A stretch of DNA of 6,038 bases, taken from positions 1 through 6,038 of the forward strand of contig CAIKNB010000171.1 in assembly GCA_903828685.1 (NCBI GenBank), written 5' to 3'. This document shows, piece by piece, positions 4,856 to 6,038 of the stretch. The DNA is from Candidatus Uhrbacteria bacterium (GTDB lineage: Bacteria > Patescibacteriota > Patescibacteriia > 2-12-FULL-60-25). Position 1 is the stretch's first letter, and the number at the start of each line of letters is the position of its first letter. A program made the translations under genes and the position numbers. The notes under the pieces were generated by a model. It had not been told where the DNA came from and made no database searches. It saw nothing but the letters and a program-made list of their open reading frames with translations.

Positions 4856-5329
4856 ATGCCGCAAGTCGAGAGCCGCAAGCCAAGACGCGTCGGCCAAAAG
4901 CCGCGAACTGCCAAAAGCCAGGCAGCGTGGCTGTTTATTGATACCACCAAATCAGGCGAATTCAGGTCTGGCTTCCTGGGGCAGACCGTGGCTGTGGCCG
5001 CTGGCTTGGGAAGGTCGAATAAATTTTTGTCTGCTTTGGCGCGCCGTCTGACGCCGCAGAAGCTCGAGGCCTTGTCCGGCATCTGCGTGGTGGCCGGGCC
5101 CGGTTCGTTTACCGCGGTCAGGACCGGCGTGCTTGTGGCTAATTTGCTGGCGCGGCTGTACGGCAAACCGCTTTGCGGAGTCAGCGTCGAAGAATCGCAG
5201 GATCTCAAAAATCTGGCAGAGCGGCTCTTGGCCGGCAAAGTAAAATCTTCAACCTACGTCGCGCCCGAATATTACGCGGAACCGAACATCACGCTTAAGC
5301 AGCCCGCGGGCAAGACCTGCTATGTTTAG
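4856..5329 (+). CDS. tsaB: TsaB-like protein, tRNA t6A biosynthesis (short form)
   Basis: TsaB partners TsaD (and TsaE) in adding threonylcarbamoyl to A37 of tRNAs that read ANN codons. Its own ASKHA-type fold is a non-catalytic scaffold. The 157-residue product shows WLFIDTT (25-31), the first strand of the fold, and the hallmark GPGSFTAVRTG (81-91) followed by the hydrophobic helix VLVANLLARLYGKPLCGVSV. It ends with a YVAPEYYAEPNI segment matching the P-x-Y-x-R/E-P end of the family. Typical TsaB has about 220-230 residues; the middle to C-terminal part between residues 115 and 133 is strongly shortened. The first 24 residues are basic and not family-like, but no other in-frame start exists before the first strand. 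The ATG is 2 nt after the previous stop, so translation is probably coupled. TsaD and TsaE are not in the window. Confidence 0.82.
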   Translation: MPQVESRKPRRVGQKPRTAKSQAAWLFIDTTKSGEFRSGFLGQTVAVAAGLGRSNKFLSALARRLTPQKLEALSGICVVAGPGSFTAVRTGVLVANLLARLYGKPLCGVSVEESQDLKNLAERLLAGKVKSSTYVAPEYYAEPNITLKQPAGKTCYV

Positions 5330-6038
5330 TCCGCATTTTCGTCGGCGCCTGCTCGAGATACTGCCGGGCGCGCTGGTCTGGATCACGCTCATCGCGTCGG
5401 TGGGTTTGTCGTTTGTGCGTCCGCTCTGGGTCATCTACTTCGTCATTGTGTTCGACTTGTACTGGCTGTTCCGCGTGGTCTATTACATGCCGTTCGTGGT
5501 CATCTCCTGGCTGCGCTACCGCCGTGCCATCAAAAAAGATTGGCAAAAACTGGCAGCTGCCACGCCGGGATATGGGCGCATCCGGCATCTCATCTTCCTG
5601 CCCACGGTCAAAGAGGACGTGGCCGTGGTGCGCGAGACATTGAACACCTTTTTGCGCTGTCCTTATCCGGCGGAAAGCATGATGATCGTGCTGGCCGGCG
5701 AAGCGCGCGCCCATGAGCACTTTGCACCTGTGGCCGAAGCCATGCGGCGTGAATTCGACGGCAAGTTCCTCAAACTTTTCATCACCGAACATCCGGCTGA
5801 TTTGCCCGAAGAGATCAAGGGCAAAGGCTCCAACCTGAATTGGGCCGGCCATCAAGTGACGCCGCAGCTGTTGGAGATGGGTCTTGATCCGGACAATATT
5901 ATCGTCTCGTCTTTCGATATCGACACCGTGGTGCATCCGCAATATTTTTCCTGCCTTACCTATCTATATCTGACCGTGCCCGAACCCACGCGCAGTTCCT
6001 ACCAGCCCATCGCGCTCTACAACAACAACCTGTGGGAA
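5322..6038 (+). CDS. Membrane glycosyltransferase family 2, N-terminal part (3' truncated by window end)
   Basis: Family 2 glycosyltransferases move a sugar from a nucleotide or lipid donor, often to make cell-surface polysaccharide. The first 239 residues are present and open to the right edge. A basic start (HFRRR) is followed by two hydrophobic helices, about 14-31 and 36-62. The catalytic GT-A domain then begins: RHLIFLPTVKED (88-99) in place of the usual P-x-Y-N-E strand, YPAESMMIVLAGE (115-127), GKGSNLNWAG (167-176), matching the family G-K-x-x-x-L-N segment, and SSFDID (196-201) with the D-x-D metal site at D199 and D201. The later catalytic motifs and membrane helices lie outside. The ATG overlaps the tsaB stop by 8 nt, so translation is likely coupled. 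No Shine-Dalgarno site is evident. The substrate cannot be told from this part. Confidence 0.88.
   Translation, partial: MFSPHFRRRLLEILPGALVWITLIASVGLSFVRPLWVIYFVIVFDLYWLFRVVYYMPFVVISWLRYRRAIKKDWQKLAAATPGYGRIRHLIFLPTVKEDVAVVRETLNTFLRCPYPAESMMIVLAGEARAHEHFAPVAEAMRREFDGKFLKLFITEHPADLPEEIKGKGSNLNWAGHQVTPQLLEMGLDPDNIIVSSFDIDTVVHPQYFSCLTYLYLTVPEPTRSSYQPIALYNNNLWE

Noticed and set aside
5295..5942. Open frame of 215 codons on the minus strand opposite the glycosyltransferase
   Set aside because: The plus-strand frame encodes membrane helices and GT2 motifs. The reverse is His/Arg/Asp-rich with no domain.

Overview
The window looks like a piece of a Patescibacteria (candidate phyla radiation) genome, probably near Parcubacteria. 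This is an inference from three things: the style of the UMP kinase, a short TsaB, and a regulator that pairs a winged helix with a nucleotidyltransferase-like half. No marker here fixes the lineage. GC content is moderately high and gene density is high. Genes lie on both strands and are separated by hairpins that could terminate transcription both ways.

Left part (1-570). The 3' end of a UMP kinase gene (pyrH) enters from the left edge. In the frame as read it loses its conserved C-terminal motif at a run of six A, and the -1 frame restores that motif exactly. A perfect 10-bp hairpin separates it from a small convergent minus-strand gene with a ribbon-helix-helix look.

Centre left (571-1990). 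A divergent intergenic region carries candidate promoters in both directions. On the plus strand it carries a recognisable ribosomal protein L10 leader followed by an attenuator-like hairpin, then rplJ (L10, with a long Ala/Pro/Glu tail) and rplL (L7/L12). A 12-bp hairpin closes the operon. This is the L12-stalk operon, normally controlled by L10 (with L12) binding its own leader.

Centre (2003-4123, minus). One large gene of 706 codons encodes an unusual multidomain membrane protein. It has an N-terminal domain resembling a degenerate PP2C (PPM) phosphatase, a linker, one transmembrane helix, a coiled coil and a C-terminal beta-propeller-like region. It is the least understood gene here.

Right part (4124-6038, plus). 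A divergent intergenic region precedes a tightly packed set of three genes: a winged-helix regulator with a degenerate nucleotidyltransferase-like C-terminal half, a short TsaB-like protein (tRNA t6A biosynthesis), and the N-terminal part of a membrane glycosyltransferase of family 2 that runs off the right edge. Spacings of 2 nt and an 8-nt overlap suggest one transcript with coupled translation.

No tRNA, rRNA, insertion sequence, CRISPR array or phage gene was seen. The most useful second looks are the pyrH frameshift, the folding of the L10 leader, and the phosphatase-like/propeller membrane protein.
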